The notes under the pieces were generated by a model. That model did not search any database. It worked only from the letters and a program-made list of their open reading frames with translations, and had not been told where the DNA came from. Position numbers and translations under genes: made by a program. 64,000 nucleotides of DNA from CAVPHV01 sp963821095 (GTDB taxonomy: Bacteria; Actinomycetota; Acidimicrobiia; Spongiisociales; UBA5794). The first letter of the stretch is position 1. Every line of letters begins with the position of its first letter. Shown one piece after another: positions 8,980-19,624 of this stretch. The stretch is taken from positions 62,001 to 126,000 of the forward strand of contig CAWGCJ010000020.1 of assembly GCA_963821095.1 (NCBI GenBank), given 5' to 3'.

Positions 8980-11566
8980 ATGTCCAAGAAACTCGTCATC
9001 GTCGAATCACCGGCGAAGGCCCGCACCATCGGCGGATACCTCGGTTCCGACTACATCGTGGAATCGTCGATCGGTCACATCCGTGACCTGCCGCGTTCGG
9101 CGGCGGATGTGCCGGCATCGATGAAGAGCGAGCCGTGGGCTCGCCTCGGGGTGGATGTCGACAACGATTTCAAACCGCTCTACGTCGTGCCCGCCGACAA
9201 GAAGAAGCAGGTCACCAAGCTGCGCAAGCTGCTCAAAGAGGCCGACGCCGTCTACCTCGCAACGGATGAGGATCGCGAAGGGGAGGCCATCGCCTGGCAC
9301 CTGCTCGAGGTGCTCAACCCGAAGATGGAAGTGCACCGCATGGTGTTCCACGAGATCACTCCCGCCGCCATCCAGGAGGCGATCGAGCATCCCCGTGACC
9401 TCGATCGCCGACTGGTCGACGCCCAGGAAGCCCGCCGCATCCTCGACCGTCTGTATGGCTACGAGGTTTCGCCGGTGCTGTGGCGCAAGGTCCGCCAGGG
9501 TCTGTCCGCCGGCAGGGTGCAGTCGCCGGCGACCCGCATCCTCGTCGAGCGGGAGCGGGAGCGTATCGCCTTCCGGTCCGCCGGCTACTGGGGTCTGAGC
9601 GGCACCTTCACCGTCGATCGGGATCCCGAGCAGGCCGCCTTCGAGGCGGGTCTGGTCTCCGTCGACGGCACCAGGGTTGCCACCGGGAAGGACTTCGGTG
9701 CCGACGGCAAGATGTCGGGCAAGGATCGGTTGCTGCTCGACGAGGCTGCCGCCACCGAGCTGACCGTGGCGTTGGGCGACGCCGACTTCGCGGTGCGGTC
9801 CGTCGAAGCCAAGCCGTACACCCGCAAGCCCTACCCGCCGTTCCGCACCTCGACCCTGCAGCAGGAGGCCGGCCGCAAGCTGCGTTTTGGCGCTCGCCGC
9901 ACCATGTCGGCCGCCCAGCGCCTCTACGAAGGCGGCTTCATCACCTACATGCGCACCGACTCCATCACGCTGTCGGAAGCGGCACTGACCGCGGCGCGAA
10001 CGCTCGTCGCCGAGCGCTACGGCAGCCAGTTCCTCCCCGACAAGCCCAGGGTCTACGCCGGGAAGGTGAAGAACGCCCAGGAGGCCCACGAGGCGATCCG
10101 GCCGGCCGGTGACCACTTCCAGGACATCGACGCCGTCGCCGGCGCGTTCGGTGCCAGCTCAGATGAGGCGAGGGTCTACGACCTCGTCTGGAAGCGGACG
10201 GTCGCTTCGCAGATGAAGGATGCCAAGGGGGAGAGCCTCCAGGTTCGGCTCGGGGCCGTGGCCGCCGACGGCCGCAATGCCGAGTTCTCGGCGTCCGGGC
10301 GAACCATCAGCTTTCCCGGATTCCTCCGTGCCTACGTCGAGGGCTCAGACGATCCCGATGCCGCCCTCGACGATCAGGAGCGGCCGCTGCCGCAGATGGC
10401 CGAGGGCGATGCCCTCACCGCTGCCGAGATCGCTGCCAAGGGATCGGAGACCAAGCCGCCGGCGCGGTTCACCGAGGCATCGCTGATCAAGCGCCTCGAG
10501 GAACTCGGGATCGGACGGCCGTCCACCTACGCATCCATCATTTCGACGATCCAGGATCGCGGGCTATGCCTTCAAGAAGGGCACGGCGCTGGTGCCGACC
10601 TACACCGCGTTTGCCGCCATCACGCTGCTGGAGCGGCACTTCCACGACCTCGTTGACTACACCTTCACGGCCCGGATGGAGGACGAACTCGACGAGATCG
10701 CCACCGGTGACGAAGAGGCGGTGCCCTGGCTCAACCTGTTCTACTTCGGGAACGGTCACCCCGGATTGAAGACGCTGGTTTCGATGAACCTCGAAGAGAT
10801 CGATGCTCGCGAGATCAACTCGATCCCGGTTGGTGAAGACGCCAACGGGAACGTTGTCGTCGCCAGGGTCGGGCGATATGGGCCGTACGTGCAGCGGGGC
10901 GACGAGCGAGCTTCCATCCCGGACGACTTGGCCCCCGACGAATTGACCGTCGAACTGGCCGTCGAGTGGCTGGAGAAGCCGAGTGACGATCGGGTGCTCG
11001 GCGAGGACCCCGAGTCGGGTCTCGAGGTGCACGTCAAGAACGGGCGGTTTGGCCCCTACGTGCAGCTCGGGGAGATCGAAGAAGGCTCGAAGAAGAAGCC
11101 AAAGCGGGCCTCTCTGTTCAAGACGATGTCGCCGCCGGAGGTGACCCTCGACGAGGCGCTGCGTCTCCTCAGCCAGCCCCGGGTCGTCGGCAAGCACCCC
11201 GAGGACGACGCCGACATCCTCGTTCAGAACGGTCGCTACGGGCCCTACGTCAAGTGGGGCAAAGAGACCCGCAGCATCGAAGAGGAAGAGCAGATCTTCA
11301 CGATCACCCTTGACGAGGCTCTCAAGAAACTGGCCGAGCCCAAAAAGCGCGGCCGCGCCGCCGCCAAGCCGCCGCTCAAGGAACTCGGCGACGACCCCAA
11401 CTCGGGCAAGCCGGTGGTCGTCAAGGACGGTCGTTTTGGTCCGTACGTGACCGACGGTGAGCACAACGCCTCACTCCGCACCGCCGATACCGTCGAAAGC
11501 ATCACGCTCGAGCGCGCCGCCGAACTCCTCGTGGCACGACGCGAACGAGTCGCCAACCAGAAGTAG
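8980..11566 (+). CDS. topA: DNA topoisomerase I (one frame disruption)
   Basis: Type IA topoisomerase that relaxes negative supercoils. The TOPRIM domain starts LVIVESPAKARTIGGYLG and has the acidic triad in DEDREGEAIAWHL. The catalytic Tyr is in GGFITYMRTDS, around residue 322. The C-terminus has four topo C repeats marked by GR(Y/F)GPYV at about 10870, 11040, 11230 and 11430, plus Lys-rich stretches common in actinobacterial TopA. The frame shifts +1 at 10561-10564; removing one base gives DRGYAFKKGTALVPTYTA. Corrected length is about 861 residues. ATG 8980 was chosen because the family starts at MSKKLVIVESP. Confidence 0.92.
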
Positions 11567-11624
11567 GCGCGGCGCGCCAAGCTTGCCGCCCGAGAGAGAA
11601 CCCAAATCCCGCCATCTGGCCACC

Positions 11625-11630
11625 TAGTCT
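11625..11630 (+). promoter_or_regulatory. Candidate -10 box, leaderless start of the MFS gene
   Basis: TAGTCT ends exactly 6 nt before the ATG at 11637, placing the predicted transcription start on the A of the start codon. No Shine-Dalgarno sequence precedes the ATG. Confidence 0.45.
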
Positions 11631-11636
11631 CTCCGC

Positions 11637-13023
11637 ATGACTGAAGGCCCGCGCTCGGTGGTATCCCTCATTTCGCGAGGACCGTTTGCCCGGTTGTGGT
11701 GGACCAGCCTGATCAGCAGCACCGGCGATTGGGTTGCCATCTTCGCCACGATTGCACTCGGCGACGAGATCGCCGGAGGTCAGGGCATTTTGGTCGCCGT
11801 GGTCGCCCGAATTCTGCCTGGGCTTGTGTTTGGGGCTGCGGTAGGGGTGATCACCGATCGTTTCGATCGGCGGTTGCTGATCGTGATTGCCGACCTGGGG
11901 CGGGCGTTGGTGATTCCGGCAATGCTGTTTGCCACGACGCTTCCGAGCCTGGTCATCATCAGCCTGGTCCTCGAGTTCTTCAGCTTGCTCAGCCAGTCAC
12001 CGCGAGCCGCCATCGTGCCTCGGCTCGTCAGCCGGGCCAACATCGTCACCGCCAACAGCCTGATCCTGGCAGCCGCGTACGCCACGATTCCGCTCGGCGC
12101 CGCGCTTCAATTGGTTTTTGGCCTCGCTGCCGACCGTGACTCTCGGTGACATTGTCCCCGCCACCACGGCGCCTTTCGCCCTCGCATTCCTGGTGGATTC
12201 GGCCACGTTCCTTGTCTCGGGCTTCACCATGGCCACGCTGCCCGCCCTCCGGCCGGAGTCGGTCGAGGCCGCCCGCAACGGCGACGGCGACAATGGCGCC
12301 GAGGAAGGAAGGTCAACCCGGCAGGATCTCGTCGACGGCGGTCGCTACGTGTGGCGGCACAAGTCGGTCCGCCGGGTGATCGGCAGCTTGACCGCGGCAC
12401 TCTTCGGCGGCGGCGTGGTCATTGCGCTGGGGCCGTCGTTCGTCAAGGACGTGCTCGAAGCCGGCAACACCGGCTTCTTCGCCGTGGTGACCGCGCTCGG
12501 TGTCGGTGTCGGGGTCGGCGTCGTCATCGTTTCGCTCTACGGACAGCGGTGGTCGCGTCGCGACGTCGTGTTTGGCATTGCCACGTTCACGACCGGCCTC
12601 GGTCTCAGCGCTGCGGCATTGACGTCGACGGTCTTTGGAGCCTCCGCATGGATATTCGTCATGGGGGTCGGCGCCGGGTCGGCGTACGTCATGGGTCTGA
12701 CCCACCTCCAGGAGTACGTCGAGGACGACATGCTCGGGCGCGTCTTCGCCATGTTGTTCACCTTGATGCGGGTTGCCCTCTTTGCCTCGATGCTGATTGC
12801 GATCCCGCTGGAAGGGGCGCTCAGCCAGTTCGATCTGTGGCCGTTGTTCGAACCTGCGTCGCGTCCGGTGATCTTCCTCGGTGGCGCCGTCATCATGGCA
12901 ACGGGGCTCACCACACTGTGGAGCTTGCGCCACCTGTTGCGGAGACCCAAGATTGGCAAAGAGACGCAAGACGTGTTGGATGCCGCCTCCAAGGCCATCT
13001 GGCCGGGTCGGCGAGAGAAGTGA
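11637..13023 (+). CDS. MFS transporter (one frame disruption)
   Basis: Major facilitator superfamily permease. The loop motif GVITDRFDRRLL after the second or third helix fits the MFS_3 drug/metabolite exporter group. About 12 hydrophobic segments are visible. The frame shifts +1 in a TTTTT run at 12115-12119; with four T the two halves join as LQLVLASLPTVTLGD. Corrected length is about 461 residues. The stop shares a base with the tmk ATG, an arrangement often seen in actinobacteria with an MFS gene upstream of tmk. The substrate is unknown. Confidence 0.85.
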
Positions 13024-13628
13024 TGACGGGTCCTTACATCGCACTAGAAGGAATTGAAGGAGCGGGGAAGTCCACCGTGGCCAATCGACTGGCCGACCTC
13101 CTCGACGATGGGGCGCGCCGGCTGGTCCGGGTTCGCGAACCGGGCGGCACCGCAGCCGGCGAGCGCATCCGCAGGGTGCTGCTCGACACCGGATCGGTTC
13201 TCTCGCCGTGGGCTGAAGCGCTGTTATTTGCTGCGTCACGGGCGCAACTAGCCCGCGACGTGGTTGGCCCCGCCCTCGAAGCCGGCTCGTGGGTGATCAG
13301 CGATCGAACCGTCTATTCGTCGCTTGCCTACCAGGGCGGCGGCCGCTGCCTCGGCATCGACACCGTACGAGCCCTCAACGAGCCCGGCCTGGAGGGGGTG
13401 TGGCCCGAGTTGGTGGTGCTGTTGCGAATCGACCCGGAGACAGGACTGGCCCGCCAGGAAGTCGCGGACCGGATCGGGGGAGAAGGTCTCGCCTTTCAAG
13501 CGCGGGTGGCGGCCGCCTTCGATGAGGTGGCTGCATCCGAGCCGGAGAGATTCCTGGTGATCGACGCGAGCCAAGACATCACCGGCGTGACCGATCAGGT
13601 GCTGGCGGGGGTGCTCGCCAGGTGGTAG
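13023..13628 (+). CDS. tmk: Thymidylate kinase
   Basis: Phosphorylates dTMP to dTDP for DNA synthesis. 201 residues with the P-loop GIEGAGKST at residues 9-17, the substrate motif DRTVYSSLAYQGGGR, and a LID region carrying RIGGE. The ATG overlaps the preceding stop by one base and the end overlaps the holB start by 7 bases, the common tmk-holB operon order. No irregularities are visible. Confidence 0.93.
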   Translation: MTGPYIALEGIEGAGKSTVANRLADLLDDGARRLVRVREPGGTAAGERIRRVLLDTGSVLSPWAEALLFAASRAQLARDVVGPALEAGSWVISDRTVYSSLAYQGGGRCLGIDTVRALNEPGLEGVWPELVVLLRIDPETGLARQEVADRIGGEGLAFQARVAAAFDEVAASEPERFLVIDASQDITGVTDQVLAGVLARW

Positions 13629-14690
13629 ATCTCTTCGAGGGCTTCATCGGGAACCGAGCGGTTGCGACGTTGCTGGCCGACGAAGCAACACATCCGTCCC
13701 ACGCCTATCTGTTCGTTGGGCCGGGCAGCGTCGGTAAGGCGACTGCGGCGCGGCACTTTGCCGCTGCCCTGCTCTGTGACGATGACAACGTTTCGTGCCG
13801 GCGACGAGTGATCGGCGCCACCCATCCCGACCTGGTACTCATCGAGCCAGAAGGCCGGGCCTCGATCACCGTCGACCAGGCTCGCCAGGCCGTCTCCCTG
13901 GCCAGCCTGGCGCCGATGGAAGGGGATCGAAAAGTCTTCCTCTTCGAGGAGGGCGGCATGATGAATGACGAGGCGGCCAACGCACTGCTCAAGACGCTCG
14001 AGGAGCCGAGCGAATCGACGATCTTCATCGTGGTCACCGAGTCGGAATCCGATCTTCCCGAGACGATTGCCAGCCGGTGCCGCACCGTGGTATTCGGCCG
14101 CGTCGAGGACGACACGCTGCGGGCCGGACTCGAGGGCATCGGGATTGAACCCGGCCAGGCCGAGCAGGCGGCGAGGATCTCGGGCGGGCGGCCCGGTTTG
14201 GCGCTTGCGCTGGCGACCCGGCCCGAAGTCGCCGAGTACCGCCGGGTGTGGTTGAGCGTGCCGTTGCGGTTGCCGGAGCATCCCGGGGATGCCTTCCTGC
14301 TGGCCGACGAGGTGATGGCAGCGTCGGAGCCTCTGCTCGCTGCCCTGCGGGACCGCCAGCGAGCGCGAAGCTGCCGATGTCGAGGCTCAAGGCGGCGGCG
14401 GGCGTGCCCTCAAGGATCGGCACGAACGAGAATTGCGGCGGGCATCGTCGGCGCTCTACATTTCCGGCCTCGAGATCCTCGCCGGGTTCTACCGCGATGC
14501 GGCGGCGGCTCAGTTCGGGGCGCCGGTCCGCAATCCCGATATCCCGGCATCGGCGTTGACCAAGGTGCGCCCGGTGATTGCTGCTGCCAACATTGACCGC
14601 ATCATGACGGCCATCGAATCCCTGCACGCCAACCAGCGGCCGCCCTTGGCGTTTGCGGCGCTCTTCGCTGATCTCGGTGCCGCCGCTTAG
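13622..14690 (+). CDS. holB: DNA polymerase III delta' subunit (one frame disruption)
   Basis: Clamp-loader subunit. It begins with GNRAVATLL and HAYLFVGPGSVGKATAARHF, continues with HPDLVLIEPEG, then FLFEEGGMMNDEAANALLKT and LEEPSESTIFIVVT, then SRCRTVVFGR, all in the order expected of HolB. The frame shifts +1 in GGG at 14349-14351; with GG the halves join as LAALRTASEREAADVEAQ. Corrected length is about 355 residues. The GTG start lies inside tmk. Confidence 0.88.
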
Positions 14691-15330
14691 CCGCCCTCCC
14701 TTCACCGTGAACCCTCGGGTCCACGAGCTCACCCGGCGTCCGGCCGGGTGGTTCTTCCGATTTGTGAGTGATCTACGCATCACGGGTCGAGAGAACATTC
14801 CGGCCCAGGGGCGGGCTGTGATCGCGGCCAACCACCTCTCGCACATCGATCCACCCGTCATCACGCTCTCAGCCCCGCGCAACGTGCGGTATCTCGCCCT
14901 TGATGAGTTGTTTGGCCAGACTCGCATCTTCGACTGGATCACCCTCTACTACGAAGCCATTCCGATGTCGCGCACCCGGGCTCCGCTCGGCGCGATGCGA
15001 GAGGCGATCGCCACCCTCGAGGACGACGGATTGCTGGGCGTGTTCCCGGAAGGCAAGCGGGTCGCGGCGTGGGGAGAGGTGTTTCCGCCCAAGCGCGGCG
15101 CGGCGTGGCTGGCGATGCGCACCGGCTCTCCGCTGGTTCCGGTGGCGGTTCAGGGGACCCAGGGGATCCTCTCAATCGACGTTCCGGGATTGGCGCGTAC
15201 CGCAATCCGGGTGTGGGTTGAGCCTGCGCTGCTGCCGGAAGACTACGTCGATAGGGTTGATCCGATCGGGGCGATGATGGACGATTGGTACGAGGCGATG
15301 GACCGCCGCCTCGGACCTTGGCACTCTTAG
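14677..15330 (+). CDS. 1-acyl-sn-glycerol-3-phosphate acyltransferase-like protein
   Basis: PlsC-family acyltransferase. It has the NHX4D motif (NHLSHID), the FPEGKR glycerol-phosphate-binding motif and the downstream segment RGAAWLAMRTGSPLVPVAVQG. About 217 residues. The start is uncertain: GTG at 14677 overlaps the holB end by 14 bases, GTG at 14707 (MNPRVHELTRRP) is equally possible, and neither has a clear ribosome site. It probably makes phosphatidic acid or a related lipid at the membrane. It ends the topA-tmk-holB cluster. Confidence 0.85.
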   Translation: MPPLSRPPFTVNPRVHELTRRPAGWFFRFVSDLRITGRENIPAQGRAVIAANHLSHIDPPVITLSAPRNVRYLALDELFGQTRIFDWITLYYEAIPMSRTRAPLGAMREAIATLEDDGLLGVFPEGKRVAAWGEVFPPKRGAAWLAMRTGSPLVPVAVQGTQGILSIDVPGLARTAIRVWVEPALLPEDYVDRVDPIGAMMDDWYEAMDRRLGPWHS

Positions 15331-15545
15331 CCGCCAACGGAAGTCACCACCTTTGGGGTCGAAAGACCCTCCGGCGTGCGGTCGGTCTCGCCTACGGTAG
15401 CGGGCGTGGTCGTGCAGCCCTGGTGTTGACTCCCAAATATTGGACGGGTTCGACATCGAGAATCGGTCGATGACCGTTAGGCTGGCTATCACCGAATCGG
15501 GCTCCGTCCGGTTCGAGGAGGAGATCCCCTTCAATGGAGGAACGA

Positions 15546-16946
15546 ATGAGAAAAGCGAAGTGGCTTTTGCTGCTTGTTGTCTTTGCCATGGTCGTAGCGG
15601 CCTGTGGCGATGACGACGACGCAACCACGACAACGGCCGGCGGCGACGCCGGCGGCACGGAAACGACCGCAGCAGGTGACGCTGGCATGGTTGACGTTTC
15701 CGGTACCGAGTTCACCCTGTTTGGTGCGCCGGTTGGTGATGAGGGCAAGGCAATGGAAGGCTTCCTCAACGTCTACAACGCTGAGAACGGCACGAACATC
15801 GGGTTCACCGGATCGGATGACTTCGAGTCGCAGCTGCGCATCCGGGTCGACGGCGGCGATCCGCCCGAGGTCGCGGTTGCTCCGCAGCCGGGATCGATCT
15901 GCCCGTTCGCTGCTGAAGGCGCCTTGACGTCGCTCGAGGACATGGGCTTCGATATCGCCCAGCTCGAGGCAGACAGCGGGAAGTTCTGGGTGGACCTAGG
16001 TCTGTGCGAGGACGGCAAGCACTACGGCATTCCGTGGTTCCCCAACTACAAGTCAATTGTCTTCTACCACGAGCCCACGTTCACTGCGCAGGGCTATGCG
16101 ATCCCGGAGACCTGGGACGAGATGATGGCGCTCTCGCAGACGATGGTCGACGATGGCTTCACGCCGTGGTGTTTCGGCTTCGAGAGCGGCGGCGCCACCG
16201 GTTGGGCCGGCACCGACTGGATCGAGGACATCATGGTCCGTCAGTCGGGAACCGACGTCTACACGCAGTGGTTCAAGCACGAGATCCCATTCAATGATCC
16301 CGCGGTCGTCGCGGCGTTCGACACGTTTGGCGAGCTGATCTTCAGCGAAGGCTTCGTGCTCGGCGGTGCGGAGAACATCGCCGGTGTCAGCGTCACGGAC
16401 TCGCCGGGACCGCTGTTCAATGACCCCCCGAGCTGCCTGATGCTCAAGCAGGGATCATTCGCAAGGAACTGGATGGTGGACCTGCCGAACTACTCCGAGG
16501 AAACATCAGAGCAGATCAAGGTGTTCCCCTTCCCGACCATCGACGGCAACGCTGGCGCCATGGGCGGCGGCGACACGATCATGGTGTTCAACGGTACGCC
16601 GGAGAACGCTCAGATCGTGAAGGACTGGATCACGCCGGAATGGGGATGCACCCTCGCCTCGGCGAGCGGTGGAGGTGTCGCTCCCTACGGTGGCCACGGT
16701 GTCGCTGGCATCGAGCGGCTCCCGGGTAACAAGAACGTCGACATCAACTGCTACGAAACGGAGTTTGCCAAGACCTTGGCCACGGTCATCACCGAGGCAC
16801 TAGGTCTGAACACGTTCGTATTCGACGGAGGCGACCTGATGCCCCCCGCCGTTGGGCAGGGCAGCTTCTGGACCGGCATGGTCGACTTCACCCGCGGTTC
16901 CTCATCGCAAGAGGTCGCGGACGCGATCGAATCGAGCTGGCCCTAA
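15546..16946 (+). CDS. Sugar ABC transporter substrate-binding lipoprotein
   Basis: Extracytoplasmic solute-binding protein of the alpha-glucoside/oligosaccharide class, 466 residues. The signal peptide ends in the lipobox MVVAAC (Cys 21), followed by an acidic patch and a Thr-rich linker, then a periplasmic binding fold with GIPWFPNYKSIVFYHEPTF and WDEMMALSQTM. ATG 15546 has GGAGGAA 4-5 nt upstream; an ATG at 15534 is too far from its own site. It is followed by a terminator hairpin and two permeases. The ligand is inferred from similarity to AglE-type proteins, not shown. Confidence 0.9.
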   Translation: MRKAKWLLLLVVFAMVVAACGDDDDATTTTAGGDAGGTETTAAGDAGMVDVSGTEFTLFGAPVGDEGKAMEGFLNVYNAENGTNIGFTGSDDFESQLRIRVDGGDPPEVAVAPQPGSICPFAAEGALTSLEDMGFDIAQLEADSGKFWVDLGLCEDGKHYGIPWFPNYKSIVFYHEPTFTAQGYAIPETWDEMMALSQTMVDDGFTPWCFGFESGGATGWAGTDWIEDIMVRQSGTDVYTQWFKHEIPFNDPAVVAAFDTFGELIFSEGFVLGGAENIAGVSVTDSPGPLFNDPPSCLMLKQGSFARNWMVDLPNYSEETSEQIKVFPFPTIDGNAGAMGGGDTIMVFNGTPENAQIVKDWITPEWGCTLASASGGGVAPYGGHGVAGIERLPGNKNVDINCYETEFAKTLATVITEALGLNTFVFDGGDLMPPAVGQGSFWTGMVDFTRGSSSQEVADAIESSWP

Positions 16947-16971
16947 GCAGTAGACAACTGAAGAAATCGAT

Positions 16972-17007
16972 GATGAAGGGGCGGCCCGCCAGGGCCGCCC
17001 CTTCATC
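16972..17007 (+). terminator. 16-bp hairpin between binding-protein and permease genes
   Basis: GATGAAGGGGCGGCCC and its perfect reverse complement flank a GCCA loop. No U-tract follows. In a transporter operon, such a hairpin after the binding-protein gene usually stabilises its mRNA and lowers permease expression. Confidence 0.75.
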
Positions 17008-17048
17008 GACTAAGGTGACTCGACGCGACGATTCGTGGAGGAGGTTCG

Positions 17049-18200
17049 ATGACCACCCCGCTCTTGGATCCGGAATCGGAGGCACCGCCTAGAGAACCCG
17101 AGTCCTTGGTTCCCCAGGACAACAGCTTTGGGGTCTGGGTCTTACGGATCCTCTCGGCGCTTGTTGTTCCGGTTGTCCTTCTGGTGTTCTTCTTCGCTTT
17201 CGACTTCCTGAAGAACGACGATGTCCCCAAGATCGTCCAGGTCACCGTGGCGGTCATCGTGGGTGTCTTCGGAGTGTGGGCGCTCTACTGGGGCATGGAC
17301 CGGATGGTCAACTTGCTCCCGGACCGGGCGGCAACGAGCGTACGCCCGTTCGTGTTCGTCGGCCCGGCGATGGTCATCCTCACTTTCTATCTGGTGTACC
17401 CGGCGGTCGCCACGACAATCACGTCCTTCCGGGACCGAAACGGCGAAGATTTTGTCGGGTTCGACAACTACGTGACGATCTTCACCGAGAGCCAGTACCT
17501 GACGGGGATCCGCAACAGCATCATCTGGGTCTTGGTGGTGCCTTTTGTGGCCGTCGTGTTCGGCCTCGCGTTTGCCACCCTCGCCGACAGGTTGGGCCGT
17601 CGCGCCGAATCGGTCTCCAAGTCGCTCATCTTCCTGCCGATGGCGATCTCATTCGTCGGAGCCAGTGTGGTGTGGGCGTTCGTCTACAGCTTCCGGCCGG
17701 AAGGCTTTGGAGACCAAATCGGTCTGCTCAACGGCATCGTGGTGGCGCTGGGGAATGATCCGATCAACTGGCTCCAGCAACAACCGTGGAACAACCTGAT
17801 GCTGATGGTGATCCTGGTGTGGCTGCAAGTTGGGTTCTCGATGGTCATCCTCTCCTCGGCCATCAAGGGAGTACCCGACGTCCTGCTCGAGGCGGCTCGC
17901 ATCGATGGAGCCTCCGAGTGGCAGGCCTTCTGGAGGGTGACCTTCCCGTCCATTTCCTCGACCGTGGTTGTCGTCTGGACCACCGTGCTGATCACCACCT
18001 GGAAAGTGTTCGACATCGTGTGGGTGATGACCGGGGGACGTGACGGCACTCAAGTGGTCGCCCAGCAGATGGTCCAGGAGTTCTTCACCAACCTGAACGA
18101 CGGGTTGGGAGCGGCGCTGGCAGTGATCCTGTTCATTGCCGTCATACCGATCCTCGTTATCAACATCCGCCGGTTCAGGGCCCAGGAGGAGCAGCGATGA
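17049..18200 (+). CDS. Sugar ABC transporter permease (AglF-like)
   Basis: 383 residues. The first 100 contain two predicted helices and a charged N-terminus, longer than in most MalF-type permeases. The core has six or more helices and the EAA loop EAARIDGASEWQAFWRVTFP around residue 278, which contacts the ATPase. ATG 17049 is preceded by GGAGGAGG. The stop overlaps the next permease ATG. No ATP-binding subunit is encoded nearby, so the pair must use an MsmK/MalK-type ATPase from elsewhere. Confidence 0.9.
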   Translation: MTTPLLDPESEAPPREPESLVPQDNSFGVWVLRILSALVVPVVLLVFFFAFDFLKNDDVPKIVQVTVAVIVGVFGVWALYWGMDRMVNLLPDRAATSVRPFVFVGPAMVILTFYLVYPAVATTITSFRDRNGEDFVGFDNYVTIFTESQYLTGIRNSIIWVLVVPFVAVVFGLAFATLADRLGRRAESVSKSLIFLPMAISFVGASVVWAFVYSFRPEGFGDQIGLLNGIVVALGNDPINWLQQQPWNNLMLMVILVWLQVGFSMVILSSAIKGVPDVLLEAARIDGASEWQAFWRVTFPSISSTVVVVWTTVLITTWKVFDIVWVMTGGRDGTQVVAQQMVQEFFTNLNDGLGAALAVILFIAVIPILVINIRRFRAQEEQR

Positions 18201-19090
18201 CCACGACGACAGAACGCCCAACGGCCAAGGCTCCGGCGAAGAAGGAGCGCGGACGCTTCTCAAAGTGGCCGGTCTACCTGACGGTCACGGTCATCGTCAC
18301 CCTGTGGATCATCCCGGCTTTGGGACTGCTCATCAACTCGTTCCGCGACCCGGGTGATATTCGGACATCCGGGTGGTGGACCGTCTTCGGCTCGATCTTC
18401 GATTCGGCGACCTGGACGTTGCAGAACTACAAAGACGTGCTCGAAGAGGGATTCGGCAATGCCTTCGCCAATACGCTGGCGGTGACCATCCCTGCGGTCG
18501 TGATCCCGATCACGATTGCCGCATTCGCCGCCTATGCGTTTTCGTGGATGACCTTCCCGGGGCGGAATCTGGTCTTCGTGATCGTCGTCGGCTTGATGGT
18601 GGTGCCGTTGCAGATGGCCCTGATCCCGATTCTGCGGATCTACACCAGTGTCGATGTGACTGGGACCTACCCGGCCGTGTGGCTGGCTCACGCCGGTTTC
18701 GGCCTCCCGCTGGCGATCTACCTCTTACGCAACTACATGGGGTCGCTACCCGCATCGATCATCGAGTCTGCCAAGATTGATGGCGCCAGCCATTGGGCCA
18801 TCTTCGTTCGGTTGATTGTTCCGCTCTCGGTGCCGGTGCTCGCGTCGTTTGCCATCTTCCAGTTCCTCTGGGTATGGAACGACTACTTGGTGGCGCTGGT
18901 GTTCCTCGGGATCGAGCCGAATGTCCGGGTGCTCACCGTTGAATTGGCAGACCTCGCCGGCCGTGGTGAGGGTGCGTTCAACCTGCTCCCTGCGGCCGCC
19001 TTCGTGACGATGATTCTGCCCCTAGTGGTGTTCTTCTCGCTGCAAAGGTTCTTCGTCCGTGGCCTCACCGCTGGTTCTGTGAAGGGGTAG
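18197..19090 (+). CDS. Sugar ABC transporter permease (AglG/MalG-like)
   Basis: 297 residues, six predicted helices, with the EAA-type loop ESAKIDGASHWAIFVRLIVP around residues 191-210 and a C-terminus ending FFVRGLTAGSVKG, typical of the MalG family. The ATG overlaps the previous stop in ATGA. It forms the transmembrane pore with the upstream permease. Confidence 0.92.
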   Translation: MTTTTERPTAKAPAKKERGRFSKWPVYLTVTVIVTLWIIPALGLLINSFRDPGDIRTSGWWTVFGSIFDSATWTLQNYKDVLEEGFGNAFANTLAVTIPAVVIPITIAAFAAYAFSWMTFPGRNLVFVIVVGLMVVPLQMALIPILRIYTSVDVTGTYPAVWLAHAGFGLPLAIYLLRNYMGSLPASIIESAKIDGASHWAIFVRLIVPLSVPVLASFAIFQFLWVWNDYLVALVFLGIEPNVRVLTVELADLAGRGEGAFNLLPAAAFVTMILPLVVFFSLQRFFVRGLTAGSVKG

Positions 19091-19171
19091 GCCTCGGCGG
19101 ACACTGCACTCACGACGGAAGAGCAACAGCGGCGGCGTAACTGGCTGGCCATCGCGCTCGGCACGATTGCC

Positions 19172-19624
19172 ATGATGTTCAGCTACTTCCCGTACGCGGC
19201 CGCGTTTGCGTCGCCGGAAGGTGAGCCCACGCAAATGGACGTGGGGCTGTTGGGGATCGGGCTCGTCCTCGCGCCATTTGTGTTCATCACCTTGGGGTTT
19301 GTTTCCCGCAATGCGCAGACGCCAAAACGTGTACTGCAGTCGATGGGGTTGCTCATCGTTCTCGGGCTGACGTTTGGCCTGCTGTCGCCCGTCGTTGGGG
19401 CCGCGGCCGGGTTCGGTGTCGGTGGCTCCCTCTGTCTGAACCCGCCAAGTTTCGACGGGGTGTTGAAGTGGCGCCTCTGGGCAACCGGTTTCACGACCAC
19501 GTACGTACTATTCCTGCTCATCGTCATCACGCCGGCGGGCGTCTTCGCCGGAGGGCTGCTGCCGCTCCTCATGATCGGCTTCGCCGATGAGTACAGCGCC
19601 TGGCGAGCAGCACGGCCGGTGTAG
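19172..19624 (+). CDS. Integral membrane protein of unknown function
   Basis: About 150 residues with four predicted helices, including LGIGLVLAPFVFITLGFVS and TTYVLFLLIVITPAGVFAGG. I do not recognise a family. The first ATG is at 19172, but protein-like sequence in the same frame continues back to the permease stop at 19088-19090 (TTEEQQRRRNWLAIALGTIA), completing the first helix, with no ATG, GTG or TTG to begin it. Either the real start is non-canonical or there is a base error near 19090. It probably travels with the sugar ABC operon. Confidence 0.6.
   Translation: MMFSYFPYAAAFASPEGEPTQMDVGLLGIGLVLAPFVFITLGFVSRNAQTPKRVLQSMGLLIVLGLTFGLLSPVVGAAAGFGVGGSLCLNPPSFDGVLKWRLWATGFTTTYVLFLLIVITPAGVFAGGLLPLLMIGFADEYSAWRAARPV

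Noticed and set aside
5161..10564. Programmed ribosomal frameshifting in hppA or topA
   Set aside because: No slippery heptamer with a downstream structure was seen, the sites differ from each other, and many unrelated essential genes show the same +1 pattern.
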